46,204 nucleotides of DNA from a virus. The DNA is taken from positions 1 to 46,204 of IMG/VR virus record IMGVR_UViG_3300034061_005389; one strand, given 5' to 3'. Every line of letters starts with the position of its first letter. Within the stretch, counting starts at the first letter, position 1. Under the pieces are notes generated by a model. That model was not told the origin of the DNA and did no database searches. It saw nothing but the letters and a program-made list of their open reading frames with translations. The position numbers and the translations under genes are program-made. This document shows, piece after piece, positions 9,501 to 17,519 of this stretch.

Positions 9501-10718
9501 GGTGGCTTCAAGACGAGCAGCTTCGGCCTCAGCCGCGGAGATTCTCTGCGCCCGCTGCTGCTGAGCGTCGTTGAAGCTCGTGGTCAAATGCTGACGCGCT
9601 GCGGAAATATTGTACTTTAACCCCAAGGACTCAAAGGCCAGATCAGCGGAGTGTTGCTGCAGCGAGACGCGCTGTCGAACACGTTCTCTTTGAGCTTCTG
9701 TGAGAGTGGAGCTACCCTCAAGGCGCGCTTGGACTCTCGTAACTTTCTCGCGCTCAGTCTCAAGCTGCCGCTTCAGCCTTTCAGATTCAATCTTGAGCGG
9801 TTGCGATTTAAGGTTGGCCTCGGCCGCGAACTTCTGGGCTGCTTCCATCGACTGGAAAATGCCCTGGGTTTTAAGTGCAAGACGCTCTTGGGTCGCCTGT
9901 CCCTTCGTGATCTGGCCAGCTTTCTGGCGCGCTGTAATCTCTTCAAACTTAGCTTTATTGGTGGCTGCGTCTACTACGCCAGTTTGAAAGCCTGCGGCAC
10001 CTCTTCTTCCCGCAGATACGAGTATGCTCGCCCCTCGGATGTCGGCGTCGATTTTCGCCTTTGCTGCGCTGAGCTCACGAACCTTAACGGCGGACGCCTC
10101 AAGCGCCGCCATATCTCTCACATAATCCTTGGGCAACCGCTTTTTGGCGGCATCTGCCGCGTCCATCGCCCTCAAGTCTTTGAGGCGGGCGTTTGCGGAT
10201 TCTTGGCCCAATCGAATCTGCGCGAGTCTATTCTGACTCTCCGGTAGGACGTCACGCACAGCAGCGCGCTGCGCCGTAGTGGCGGCGCGGCCTGCGGTCT
10301 GCTCCAGGCGAATCAGCTCCTTCTGCTTGTTGATTTGCTCATCAAGCGTCCGGTTGAACTGAACGGCTTCGCGGTACTTCTTGCTGTACGCCGCGTCGCC
10401 CTTGGGAGCCTGGTCTTGGACCTCTTTCAGCCGCTCCTTTTGCTTCTTGATTTCATCATTGAGAAGCCGCTGTGCGCGTTCCTGCTCACGAATGAGCTTG
10501 TTCTGGGCAGCCGTTGCCTGCGTAGCTGCGCGACTAGCAGCATCGTTGGCTTCGCGCATTCTTGATACGTCGGCGTTAAGGCCGCGGATCTTGCCCTGCA
10601 TCTGAGCAACAGCCGCATCGTGCTGCTGCGCCATTTGGCGGAAGCCGCGCGAGGCATCGTCCGTCGTGACGCGCACGCCGATGGAGAGCGTGTGCTTCAG
10701 GTTGCCCATGAAGCTCAT
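6549..10718 (-). CDS. Tape measure protein
   Basis: The longest tail-shaft gene, 1389 residues, starts with ATGA overlap to the chaperone extension. Residues 30-520 are almost entirely charged helical/coiled-coil sequence rich in Ala, Gln, Arg and Glu. Residues about 650-870 contain the phage tape measure core ('AATEAAVQSGQSLEETLLVIGSIMP'-type segment, 'SAADLGISLERAF'). Residues about 912-1012 are hydrophobic (GIAAAGATGYGVYQVGKALF and following), fitting the membrane-active part. Tape measure proteins set tail length and are ejected before DNA. Position directly after the frameshifted chaperone is the classic arrangement. The coding sequence appears richer in A/T than the neighbouring sheath and tube genes by eye. 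Confidence 0.9.
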   Translation of the reverse strand: MSFMGNLKHTLSIGVRVTTDDASRGFRQMAQQHDAAVAQMQGKIRGLNADVSRMREANDAASRAATQATAAQNKLIREQERAQRLLNDEIKKQKERLKEVQDQAPKGDAAYSKKYREAVQFNRTLDEQINKQKELIRLEQTAGRAATTAQRAAVRDVLPESQNRLAQIRLGQESANARLKDLRAMDAADAAKKRLPKDYVRDMAALEASAVKVRELSAAKAKIDADIRGASILVSAGRRGAAGFQTGVVDAATNKAKFEEITARQKAGQITKGQATQERLALKTQGIFQSMEAAQKFAAEANLKSQPLKIESERLKRQLETEREKVTRVQARLEGSSTLTEAQRERVRQRVSLQQHSADLAFESLGLKYNISAARQHLTTSFNDAQQQRAQRISAAEAEAARLEATRKVVPAQGMSQEATRHNMRQGMILAQIDRATKALSSAGEAIFGARGEKDKIKAELAREVTERQKLINAKAGEIQETTRLRDAQKSLAMEAREAARALRSQLIGAITQSVASLAMTFQAIKTILNATRSAENFEFSSRSVSALLGERRPAGEVLYNQYLAKYGATQGEVMPVAAMERMKQLAAAGYSKSSMVENTAAIFDVMLASAGELTEQSAADLGISLERAFGSLRMDMRAALDTAVKAANQFPMTVGNIRDALGYATEAAVQSGQSLEETLLVIGSIMPIAKTASKAGTITRNALLSLVKPESQKILSELGVRPVDAEGKRRPMMDVFLDLNDQLEEVAKGKASKYYRSPERIAEEKAAAKAAGVKYEPKSLDKVFKQQLGLEREQLEFKLTGVRGGAIFAAVNRMVETTMEKTKGTAFEGMRAADARTAFEFLRIGLSGAAGEASRLAGELRRTSKMLGESFDASLERFKIALGTAALPMKDAFISVTKTILDKFTSIITPDPGVGAAYTPGSSAGLNTLGALGGIAAAGATGYGVYQVGKALFQAKAIIGTVSASMATTTAASGSLAGAFSGLASFLTGPLGATLGIAIAALASFGIGVEAAYKAVTDFSDYLDRQNKARTQKEERALGSMFEALAAGKLGIGASGQVTGLNRGQMFDIAEAGPLAASVARFIAGGGDPTKAGEFYNEARRQVVAKQYAGSPELPAQLEALKVDEKRIIEEVMPKLLRTLFTSPDYKGAKGDRGTFGPDQLYSAYQVTNLNRAQRGYAPFSSEFPTGGAEVDLRRNFMEQQGAKTMDEAMANAGFFGRNEFRLKLNQVPVTERLRPGSEPEIAALVERRKKQLLTSSDSLATTILRGIFGAERRSLDPDQQAELAEYEKKLRARPEAVTSIAQLDEQGRYNPAISAEARYKNPLIEAFLSTVGEDKKSMARIPELVDPIKAFLAKAATENGQQALVQALRNLQLSPADPPIMSLNPEQ

Positions 10719-11700
10719 TTGCGCGCCCCCTCAGAGACCTTCTTGATTATCGTGTCGCGAAGGTCGCGGATTCGGCTGATGAACGTCTTTCGCACAGGCT
10801 CCTCCATGTCGACGACTTCATTGTACGACCACGGAAGGTAGGGCAGCGAGAGAATCGGGCCTAATCCACCGCCAACCAACTGGCCGGCCGTGCAGAGCTC
10901 GAGGACGTCCTCGATCAGCTCTTTTTCGGCCCCTTCACGGCGAAAGGGATGAGCCACTCGTCAAACTGCAGGCCACGCGTCTGCTGGTGCTTGCAGGTCG
11001 GACAAGCGAGGATCACCTCAGGGTCCGGCTGGGGAAGCTCAATCTTCCCCGCCGCCGCCTCAAACGCGTCAAACACGTCGAGGTCAAGTTCGCCAAGCTC
11101 TCGGGCAGAGATGCCCTTGCCTGTTTGGTTCCAGTCGACAATGAGGGTCGAGTACAACTCGAACTGCATGTCGCCGAAGCCAGAGCCGTCCTTGGGGAGG
11201 TTCTGCAGCTTCTTCTGGGCGACACGCATGTCGTTCAGGGTCTGGAGTGCGACGGTGGCCTGGTAGTCAGCCCCCTTCGCGCTCTTGAACTTGATAGTGC
11301 TGACCGCACGGCCATCAGCCGAGAAGCTGATGACCGCGTCGGTGCCGATGATGGCGACGTCCGCGGCGTTGACGCTGTCGTCAAAGCCAGCACCGCAGGA
11401 CTCGCAGACGTTGCGGAGCAGGTTGAGCCGACCTTCGTCGATCAACTCGCTCATGCAGAGATGGATGTAGTCGCGGTCGGACACCGTGAGCTTTGACACC
11501 AAATCCGCAGGGGGATTGTCGATGGTGCCGATCTTCGAGACGACGTGAACGAGCGCCGTAATCTCGATGTCTGCCATGCCGGACGTATTGGGCCGGTTGG
11601 AGAGCTCTTGGCGGAGACGACCACGCGGAACACGAAGCTCAAACGTGTCGAGCTTGGTGTTCCGGTGCATGATGCCGACAGGCAGGCGATATTCGCGCAT
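10715..11700 (-). CDS. Tail assembly chaperone frameshift product (gpGT-like, predicted -1 frameshift)
   Basis: The reading frame 10715-10957 overlaps the end of the chaperone gene in the -1 frame. It has only a GTG start without a convincing ribosome site, so it is probably reached by slippage. The zero frame reads CCG AAA AAG AGC TGA at 10913-10930. After AAG, a one-base backward slip gives GAG CTG ATC and 68 more residues, for a fusion of about 328 residues. Seven bases after the A-run, a stem CGAGG/CCTCG starts (palindrome 10900-10913), strengthened by GAGCT/AGCTC. Lambda-type phages use the same arrangement to make two chaperones in a fixed ratio. Slippage itself is inferred. Confidence 0.65.
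10895..10926 (-). promoter_or_regulatory. Programmed -1 frameshift signal: slippery A-run plus stem-loop
   Basis: On the minus strand AAAAAG (10921-10926) is read in the zero frame as AAA AAG. It is followed after a 7-base spacer by the perfect 14-base palindrome CGAGGACGTCCTCG (10900-10913), flanked by AGCTC (10917-10921) and GAGCT (10895-10899), which add five outer pairs with a 3-base bulge. Slippery run, spacer and stem fit known -1 sites. The base before the run is G, so the first tRNA re-pairs imperfectly; efficiency may be modest. Confidence 0.65.
10915..11700 (-). CDS. Tail assembly chaperone (gpG-like, zero-frame product) with zinc-ribbon-like cysteines
   Basis: A 261-residue protein starting at ATG 11700 with GGAAGGA upstream. 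It lies between the tube gene and the tape measure gene, the fixed place of tail assembly chaperones (lambda gpG, P2 gpE, Mu gp41, T4-like gp26/gp51). The N-terminus 'GRLRQELSNRPNT' and 'DLVSKLTVSDRDYIHLCMSEL' fits such chaperones. Two cysteine pairs, CESC (about residue 134) and CPTC (about residue 237), could bind one zinc, as in T4-like baseplate chaperones. The gene ends in an A-run plus hairpin where a -1 shift would extend it; see the separate entry. Confidence 0.7.
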   Translation of the reverse strand: MREYRLPVGIMHRNTKLDTFELRVPRGRLRQELSNRPNTSGMADIEITALVHVVSKIGTIDNPPADLVSKLTVSDRDYIHLCMSELIDEGRLNLLRNVCESCGAGFDDSVNAADVAIIGTDAVISFSADGRAVSTIKFKSAKGADYQATVALQTLNDMRVAQKKLQNLPKDGSGFGDMQFELYSTLIVDWNQTGKGISARELGELDLDVFDAFEAAAGKIELPQPDPEVILACPTCKHQQTRGLQFDEWLIPFAVKGPKKS

Positions 11701-11761
11701 TTCTCATTCCTTCCGGTTCGAGGCTGACTCAGCCGAGGTCCGGGGTGGATGGTGGTGGACC

Positions 11762-12298
11762 TTACCGGATGTCGTTGAGGTCCAGGGCGGGGAACTGCTG
11801 GAGGATGGGGCCGTAGCCGACCAGCGTGCAGGTCACCGTGCCGAGCTCAGTCGACAGGCCGGTGAAGTTGCTCACGGTCAGCGAGCTGATCCAAGCGTTC
11901 CGCAGGCGCCACTGCTTGATGAGCTGCGCGCCGACGGGGCTCTCCACCGCGTTGGGCGTACCCTGGCGGTCGTAGAGGGAGATGATCACGTCCTCACGGA
12001 GGAGCTCGTCGCCGAGCGCCGTGTTCTCCTCGACGCACGCCTTCCACCGCTCAAGGTAGTTCGAGCGGTCGAGGCCCTTCACCAGCGTGATGGTCGAAGC
12101 CATCGTACGGCCGGGGATCTGGTCCTCGAAGAGGTCGTTGCCCTGCTTGTGCTTGATGGCTTCGGTCGTCCGCTCGAGGCCCTGGACCTCTTGGAAGCCG
12201 ACCTGACCCTGGGGAATCCAGCGCCCGCCCACCGTGTAGACATCGAACCATGCCGTGACGACAGGACGGGTCGCGACGCCGTTAGCGAAAGTTGCCAT
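11762..12298 (-). CDS. Tail tube protein (T4 gp19 family)
   Basis: A 178-residue protein of normal tube-protein length. The 'VGFQEVQGLERTTEAI' segment matches the conserved F-x-E-V-x-G-L signature of T4 gp19/Hcp-like tube proteins, followed by 'GRTMASTITLVKGLDRS' (the usual L-x-x-G segment) and a long helix 'LERWKACVEEN'. C-terminal beta strands end in 'TCTLVGYGPI'. It stacks as hexameric rings inside the sheath. Its place directly downstream of the sheath gene agrees. A 61-base gap follows before the chaperone gene; it holds a small inverted repeat (GGCTG/CAGCC at about 11723-11735) and nothing else I can identify. Confidence 0.9.
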   Translation of the reverse strand: MATFANGVATRPVVTAWFDVYTVGGRWIPQGQVGFQEVQGLERTTEAIKHKQGNDLFEDQIPGRTMASTITLVKGLDRSNYLERWKACVEENTALGDELLREDVIISLYDRQGTPNAVESPVGAQLIKQWRLRNAWISSLTVSNFTGLSTELGTVTCTLVGYGPILQQFPALDLNDIR

Positions 12299-12317
12299 GT
12301 GAATGCTCTCCTGAAGC

Positions 12318-14711
12318 TCAGATGTTGTTGGCGACCGTCAGGCCACCGGCCGAAACCGAGAGCTGCATGACGATTTGCTCTGCCTGCGTAGCGGGGCTGA
12401 CCGCCACCTCAAGGCCGACCACACCCTGCGCGACCATCTCCGCCGTCGTCGTCTCGCTGTTGCAGCGGACGTAGTAGGCGCGCTTACGGTCGTTGTCAGG
12501 GTAGAGGGCGCCCTTCTGGAACTCCTCCGCGAGGATGTTCTCGATGATCTGCTCGACCCGCGGGAACAGGTTCTCGTTGTTCGGGGCAAACACGACGTTC
12601 GAGAGACCCGCCTCGGCCTTCTGGATAAAGGCGTTCAGCCAGCGGCGAACGCTGCCGAAGCGACGAACGTCGTTCGTCGAGAGCAGGGTCCGGTCACCGT
12701 ACAGGCGGATGGTCCCGTCGATGATGGCGAAGCAGCTCACGCCAGCCTCGTTGAGCTGGGCGCGATCCGTCTTGGACGGGTTGTAGGCGAGGCGGATGAC
12801 GCCGACCGGGACCTGGTTGCCGCAGGAGCCGTGGTCACCGACCACCTTTTGACCCGTCGCGATGAGGCCGCACACCACAGGGCTGCTGGGCGTGAAGATC
12901 TCCGAGCGGGGGAGCGAACCGGGCCGGAAGTCCGCGACGTACAGCCAGCTATTGCTGAGCATCGCGAACGACGTGTTCAGGGCCAAGTCGTTGGTCAGGT
13001 GGTTGAGGACGTCCGTCGCACCCTGCACGTCGCTCGGGGGGTCGAGAACCCACACGAACGAGCCCTCCTCCTTCGCGCGCTCCACGAAAGCAATCTGGGC
13101 ATCGGGGCTCGTGACGCCGGGGGCGCAGGCGAGCTTGATGTCCGAGTAGCTGGCGAGGAGGTACGAGCCGGTCGCCGGGGTGGACTCGCCGATGTAGTCG
13201 GCGTCCGTGAGCTCCGAGCCGTCGTCGCCGCCGGACAGGCCGACGCCAGCGAGGCAGCGGGGCAGACGGTCGTACTCTTCCTCGGCCGTACCGACCACCA
13301 CGTTCGCACCGTCGATGATGATCAGGCTCGACTCGCTGCCGGAGACCGGTGCGAACGTCGCAGGGTCACCACCGAGGCGGTACTGGACGAAGTCCTTGTT
13401 GGTCGAGATGAGCGAGAGGAAGTCGTGACGGGCAACCTCGGACTCGCCGAGGGAGACAATCGCACCGAACTCCTGGCTCGTGACCAACAGCTTCGCGCCA
13501 CCCGTGAGACGGGTCGCGACGAGGCTGCTATCAATGTCGCCGCCAGCGTTGACCGTAACGGCCACAAGAGCGTCAGCCGCAGCGTTCGCCTCGATGGCCG
13601 TCTTGAGCGTAGCCGCCGTGTAGTAGCCAGCCGTGTTCGAGTTGATGGTGATGGTCTTACCACTCACCGACACGCTGTTGGCCGCAGCCGACGTCGTGAT
13701 GACGATGGTCACGCGGTTGCCAGTGGGACCGGCGTCCTTGGCCTCAAAGCTCACGACGGCACCATCGTCCGAGGTGTACTTCAAAGCCGCCTTCGTCTGC
13801 GCCGGCAGCGTGTAGTCGCCAGCATTGACCGCGGGAGCCGTGAAGTAGACGCGGTTGCCGCTGACACGCTCGACAACGACGTGGCTCTTGGCCGCGAGGC
13901 CGCGCGTCGAGTCCGTCTCACAGTGCGAGTAGAGGTAGAGGCTGAGGAGCGAACCCTTGTTCACGCCCTCGGTGGAGTCGAGCAGGATGCTCGTGGCATC
14001 GTCCGCAAGGTCCTCGGCCGCGAAGGTCTTGGCGCGGTGCTGCGAGTTGGTCTTGAGGAAGTAGCCCGAACCATCGACGTCGGAGCTCGGCTTCTCGATG
14101 ATGACTGAGTTCGTGGTCGAATCGACCGCGAGGACCAGCACCGAATCAGCGTAGGGCTGACCCGCCGTGTCGAAGATGTCGACGCGGTCACCCGGGGCGA
14201 GCTTCGTGATGTTCGAGACGGGGATGCGCGCCACATCGAGCGACTTAACATTGGCCGCCGTGTTGGGCAGGTCATTGCCGTCAACGTCGATGACTTGCTG
14301 CCCAGCCGTGCTCTCGATGCTCTTGAGCACGAGGTTCAGGGCGAGGTCGTTGCCCCACTCGCCGGGGTTCGCGGCGTAGACCGTGAAGATCGGGCTGTTG
14401 ATGTTGCTGACCACGTCCGAGCTGCTGTCGGCGCCGACGGCGTCCGAGGGAGCAACGCGGAGAACGCGAACCGCAGCGCCGCCATTGGCGAAGAACTGCC
14501 AGATGTGCGTGGCGAGGTCCACGTTCGTGCTGAAGCCGCCGTAGGTCGACACGAACTGCGACCAGCTCGTGATCAGGCGGACGTCATTGACGGGACCACG
14601 CAAGGCGGAGCCCATCATGGCCGTGAGAGTGCGGCCGGTGTTGATAGGGGCGGCCACCGGAGCCGCCTCTTCGACGCGAACACCAGGGGCGAAGTTGTTG
14701 CTGAGTGCCAT
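12318..14711 (-). CDS. Contractile tail sheath protein
   Basis: A 797-residue protein. I chose ATG 14711 because GGAG sits 6 bases upstream; a TTG four codons earlier is less likely. The N-terminus 'FAPGVRVEEAAPVAAPINTG' followed by 'ALRGPVNDVRLITSW' is the canonical sheath start (P-G-V-x-x-x-E, then G-P-V/x). The C-terminus 'NVVFAPNNENLFPRVEQIIE' followed by 'GALYPDND' and 'YYVRCNSETTT' matches the conserved sheath C-terminal domain. The protein is larger than typical 400-500 residue sheaths; the extra sequence is a Thr/Ser/Ala-rich beta region at about residues 170-430, probably surface domains. The sheath contracts to drive the tube through the envelope. Confidence 0.93.
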   Translation of the reverse strand: MALSNNFAPGVRVEEAAPVAAPINTGRTLTAMMGSALRGPVNDVRLITSWSQFVSTYGGFSTNVDLATHIWQFFANGGAAVRVLRVAPSDAVGADSSSDVVSNINSPIFTVYAANPGEWGNDLALNLVLKSIESTAGQQVIDVDGNDLPNTAANVKSLDVARIPVSNITKLAPGDRVDIFDTAGQPYADSVLVLAVDSTTNSVIIEKPSSDVDGSGYFLKTNSQHRAKTFAAEDLADDATSILLDSTEGVNKGSLLSLYLYSHCETDSTRGLAAKSHVVVERVSGNRVYFTAPAVNAGDYTLPAQTKAALKYTSDDGAVVSFEAKDAGPTGNRVTIVITTSAAANSVSVSGKTITINSNTAGYYTAATLKTAIEANAAADALVAVTVNAGGDIDSSLVATRLTGGAKLLVTSQEFGAIVSLGESEVARHDFLSLISTNKDFVQYRLGGDPATFAPVSGSESSLIIIDGANVVVGTAEEEYDRLPRCLAGVGLSGGDDGSELTDADYIGESTPATGSYLLASYSDIKLACAPGVTSPDAQIAFVERAKEEGSFVWVLDPPSDVQGATDVLNHLTNDLALNTSFAMLSNSWLYVADFRPGSLPRSEIFTPSSPVVCGLIATGQKVVGDHGSCGNQVPVGVIRLAYNPSKTDRAQLNEAGVSCFAIIDGTIRLYGDRTLLSTNDVRRFGSVRRWLNAFIQKAEAGLSNVVFAPNNENLFPRVEQIIENILAEEFQKGALYPDNDRKRAYYVRCNSETTTAEMVAQGVVGLEVAVSPATQAEQIVMQLSVSAGGLTVANNI

Positions 14712-14759
14712 TTGGGTCTCCAAGGCTGCGGTCGGGGGCTTAGGCCGACCAGAATGGTA

Positions 14760-16022
14760 CTATTGAACTTCGTGGTACGTCCAGCGGTCTGCGAAACTTC
14801 CAACACCCATGAAAATCTGCTGAACGCCTTCGAAGTTCTCGTAGATGTTGGAGAAGTACGTCACTCGAACCATACCCTCCCAACAGGCCACGTCGATGCC
14901 CTGTGTGAGGACGGCACGGTTCTCTGCGACCATTTTCTCCTCGGTCGTGATGATGAGGCCGGTGTTGGGGGATCTACAGGAACCACGACTGAGTGCGTAC
15001 CTGATTCTCTCCGCAGTTTCTAGGGCAACTCTCGGCATATCCGTGGTGACCTCCACCTTCACGGGGAACTCCCAGGTCTGGTGGTGCTGACGGACTCGAG
15101 TCTTCTTGTTCTCCGCCCCGCGCTTGTAGTCGAACAGGGGTCCGACATCATGGCGAACGGGCTTCGCCACCCCATCCACGTAGAGCTCGAGGGACGGGAC
15201 CGTGGTGGTCCTGATCATCTCGTCTTGGTGGACAAGCACGATGGGCGGCTGATGTGAGTACTGGATCTCGATCACGTCGCCAATCGTGGGGGCAACGCTG
15301 AGCGTGACGGTCTGCCCCGCCACGCCTGCGAAGATGTTCGAGTTCTTGTTCGGGTCCTCGTTCAGGTTGAACACCTTCACGGGAGCCGCGTTGTCGATGG
15401 TGTAGTTCGTCTCAAGCGTCACGGTGGGAAGGATTGAGGTCGCCACTTGGTGCATGGTGACCGGCATCCGCACTTCCTGCAGCCGCGCGTTGATGTACTC
15501 GTACATGTCGATGGACGGGTTGTACGTCCACTCCAAGTACAAGGAGATGTGCTGGACTCTCGGTGTCCCGAGATTGCCGCGGCTCAACCGGCACCGAAGC
15601 GCCATCGACTTGGGGTTGAGTAGTGGCAGGGTCTCGCAGTTGTCGTTGAAGTTCTCGATGGTCGTGTAGGCGCCATCCGCAGGCTGTGCGACCCATGCCG
15701 CGCCCGTCCAAGCCAAGAACGTCGCGCCGCCATCCAGAGAAATCTGGAAGGCGCACGCCGCTGAGGCGTCGGTCCCGTTCGGCCAGGTCGCCGTCACCCA
15801 GATGCCGAAGACCTCAGTCAGCGCGGACATCGGGATGGCCTGCGTCTGGAACCAGCCCGTCGGCTCGTAGGTTCCCCGAGGATTGAACCGGCTGGGGTCC
15901 ACACCAATCAACCGCAGGCGAATCCCCTCGCGGTCATAGGCGACGGAAGGAACATCGCCAGCACCCGTCGAGATGGTCGACACCGTGCTGATGCTGGTTC
16001 GGTCGAGGATGAACTCAGGCAT
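14760..16022 (-). CDS. Virion structural protein of unknown function, upstream of sheath
   Basis: A 420-residue protein. The sequence is mostly beta-type with aromatic residues, e.g. 'TEVFGIWVTATWPNGTDAS' and 'ISLDGGATFLAWTGAAWV', resembling immunoglobulin- or carbohydrate-binding-like surface domains in the N-terminal half. The C-terminal half has 'TWEFPVKVEVTTDMPRVALE' and 'GLIITTEEKMVAE'. No signal peptide is present. It lies between the tail-completion and sheath genes, where tail terminator or collar proteins often sit, but I do not recognise the family. The 48-base gap to the sheath contains an inverted repeat (GGTCGG/CCGACC) without a U-run. Confidence 0.6.
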   Translation of the reverse strand: MPEFILDRTSISTVSTISTGAGDVPSVAYDREGIRLRLIGVDPSRFNPRGTYEPTGWFQTQAIPMSALTEVFGIWVTATWPNGTDASAACAFQISLDGGATFLAWTGAAWVAQPADGAYTTIENFNDNCETLPLLNPKSMALRCRLSRGNLGTPRVQHISLYLEWTYNPSIDMYEYINARLQEVRMPVTMHQVATSILPTVTLETNYTIDNAAPVKVFNLNEDPNKNSNIFAGVAGQTVTLSVAPTIGDVIEIQYSHQPPIVLVHQDEMIRTTTVPSLELYVDGVAKPVRHDVGPLFDYKRGAENKKTRVRQHHQTWEFPVKVEVTTDMPRVALETAERIRYALSRGSCRSPNTGLIITTEEKMVAENRAVLTQGIDVACWEGMVRVTYFSNIYENFEGVQQIFMGVGSFADRWTYHEVQ

Positions 16023-16024
16023 CG

Positions 16025-16747
16025 TTACTTCACCGGACGGACGGAGTAGGCGGCTCCGAACTTGTTGAGGCTATCGAAGTCCGTCACACCGCCAATGATC
16101 TTCTTGGAGATCACCTCAACAAGAGCCGCGTCAAGGCCAACCAGGGCACTGCTCTGCAGAACCTCTTGCGCGGCACGATTCAGCGCGGGGCCCAAGAAGG
16201 GGCGAGCAGGAATCTTGATGACGTCGCTTCCGCCAGTGTTTTCCCCAAGGCCGACTCCAGCCGCCACTTCTTTGGATTTCGCCCATTTGACGATCTCCTC
16301 GACGCGGTGCTGGCGGCCAATGGCGACGAAGCCGTTGATCATCTTCCTGCTGACACGAACGACGAAGCCGTTCTCTTGGATGCGGGCAACACCGGCTCGA
16401 GGGCCGCGTACACCAAACTCCAGCCCGCTACCGCTGACCTCAGCGAAGAGGCCGTTGAGGAGTTGCCCGGTCTGGTAGAGGGCCGCCTTGCTGTTGTCGC
16501 CGACCACCTCACGCAGCCGTAGCGTGATGGGGCTCGGCTTGAGCTTGTCCGGGTGTCGAATGGCCTTGATGTAGTCGCCGGCATGTTTCACCGCGCGACT
16601 GCCGACCATCCGAAGAATCGAGTTGGAGTAGGCTCTGAACTCGGGGCTCAGGTTCGCGTTCCGCATCCTACGGAACACATCCATGCTCCGCTGAGGGATG
16701 TCCAGGTGAAACTTTGGGAGCGGCATGCCGTAGTGGAACGTGAACAT
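16025..16747 (-). CDS. Tail completion / virion morphogenesis protein (Mu gpG / P2 gpS-like)
   Basis: A 240-residue protein. I chose ATG 16747, which overlaps the previous stop (TGATG) with GGGAG upstream. The phrase 'IPARPFLGPALNRAAQEVL' near the C-terminus is the signature of the phage virion morphogenesis family (R-P-F-L-G followed by a helix), preceded by 'ALYQTGQLLNGLFAEV' (the L-x-x-x-G-x-L-x-x-S/L segment). The protein is longer than the about 150-residue typical member because of an insert between the two motifs. In P2 and Mu this protein is needed to complete the tail or join it to the head. Confidence 0.68.
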   Translation of the reverse strand: MFTFHYGMPLPKFHLDIPQRSMDVFRRMRNANLSPEFRAYSNSILRMVGSRAVKHAGDYIKAIRHPDKLKPSPITLRLREVVGDNSKAALYQTGQLLNGLFAEVSGSGLEFGVRGPRAGVARIQENGFVVRVSRKMINGFVAIGRQHRVEEIVKWAKSKEVAAGVGLGENTGGSDVIKIPARPFLGPALNRAAQEVLQSSALVGLDAALVEVISKKIIGGVTDFDSLNKFGAAYSVRPVK

Positions 16748-17172
16748 CACGCCGCTCCCTTGAGGTCCTTCAACGACCTCAGCTTGCACCGCACGAGGAT
16801 TGGACCCACGGTGGGGAGATGACCTCGTGGGTCGAAACCGATGACCTCGAAGTCCTCAGAGACTTGGGTCCCAGCGCGGTCGTAAAAGGCGATCTTCGCG
16901 CCCTTCAGAGCCTCTGGGTCCACGCTCCGCTTGAGCAAATCGTCCCGAGCGAACATGACGTAGGCGTCGACGCGTTCCGCGTCTCCCGAGTACTTCGGGT
17001 CGACCCGCTTGTTGTTCGCAAATCGGGGTTGGCCGGGAACGACGATGACCTCTCCATAGGCATTGAGCACCGTGGACGCACGAGTTCCGAAGAGCGGATC
17101 CTTGGGGATGTCCGCTTTCCGCAACAGGCGTATGCCCACGTTGCTGTTGCCCATGAAGAAGGGTCGACGCAT
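16747..17172 (-). CDS. Small head-tail joining region protein, unknown family
   Basis: A 141-residue protein, coupled on both sides by one-base overlaps (TGATG). It contains beta-type sequence 'GAKIAFYDRAGTQVSEDFEVIG' followed by 'GHLPTVGPILVRCKL', which could be a small barrel as in head-closure (stopper) proteins. That suggestion rests mainly on size and position between connector-like and tail-completion genes. No catalytic or membrane motif is visible. Confidence 0.55.
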   Translation of the reverse strand: MRRPFFMGNSNVGIRLLRKADIPKDPLFGTRASTVLNAYGEVIVVPGQPRFANNKRVDPKYSGDAERVDAYVMFARDDLLKRSVDPEALKGAKIAFYDRAGTQVSEDFEVIGFDPRGHLPTVGPILVRCKLRSLKDLKGAA

Positions 17173-17519
17173 CAGCCCACGCAGAACCAGGACGTGGTGT
17201 TCGTGCTGTCGCCGGCCCCCGTGATGCCGTGCAGGCGGATGTACTTCAGGCCGAGGTTGTTGACCGAGAAGTACCCAGCATCACCCGCCGCCAGCGCGGT
17301 GAGCTCCGCATCCGTCACGTCAATCCAGGGCCCATCAGCCTCGGGAGACGTCTGCAGCTTCGCGGTGTCGAGCGCGTCCGCGCCGATGTTCTGAACGTAG
17401 ACGCCGACGCGGCTGTAGGATTGAATCTCGATGGGGCCAAGGATGACGTTGCCGGCATCCGTGACGGCTTGGTTGGCCGACTTCGCGCTGCCGCCGAACT
17501 GGTTGCTCAATGCGCTCAT
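17172..17519 (-). CDS. Small beta-sandwich-like structural protein, unknown family
   Basis: A 115-residue protein, Ala/Gly/Asp rich, with alternating hydrophobic strands ('EIQSYSRVGVYVQNIG', 'LGLKYIRLHGITGAG'). The pattern 'V-x-V-x-N-x-G ... L-x-x-S-x-x-x-x-G-P-W' resembles phage surface or minor head proteins with an immunoglobulin-like fold; this is a loose resemblance. It ends TGATG into the next gene and starts with ATGA overlap after the connector gene. Confidence 0.55.
   Translation of the reverse strand: MSALSNQFGGSAKSANQAVTDAGNVILGPIEIQSYSRVGVYVQNIGADALDTAKLQTSPEADGPWIDVTDAELTALAAGDAGYFSVNNLGLKYIRLHGITGAGDSTNTTSWFCVG

Noticed and set aside
11723-11735. Hairpin between tube and chaperone genes as a terminator
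   Set aside because: Only five or six base pairs, no U-run, and transcription must continue into the chaperone and tape measure genes.
12375-14108. Long plus-strand open frame opposite the sheath gene
   Set aside because: It lies fully inside the sheath gene on the other strand, is dominated by Arg, Val, Asp and Glu as expected from antisense GC-rich codons, and has no recognisable domain.
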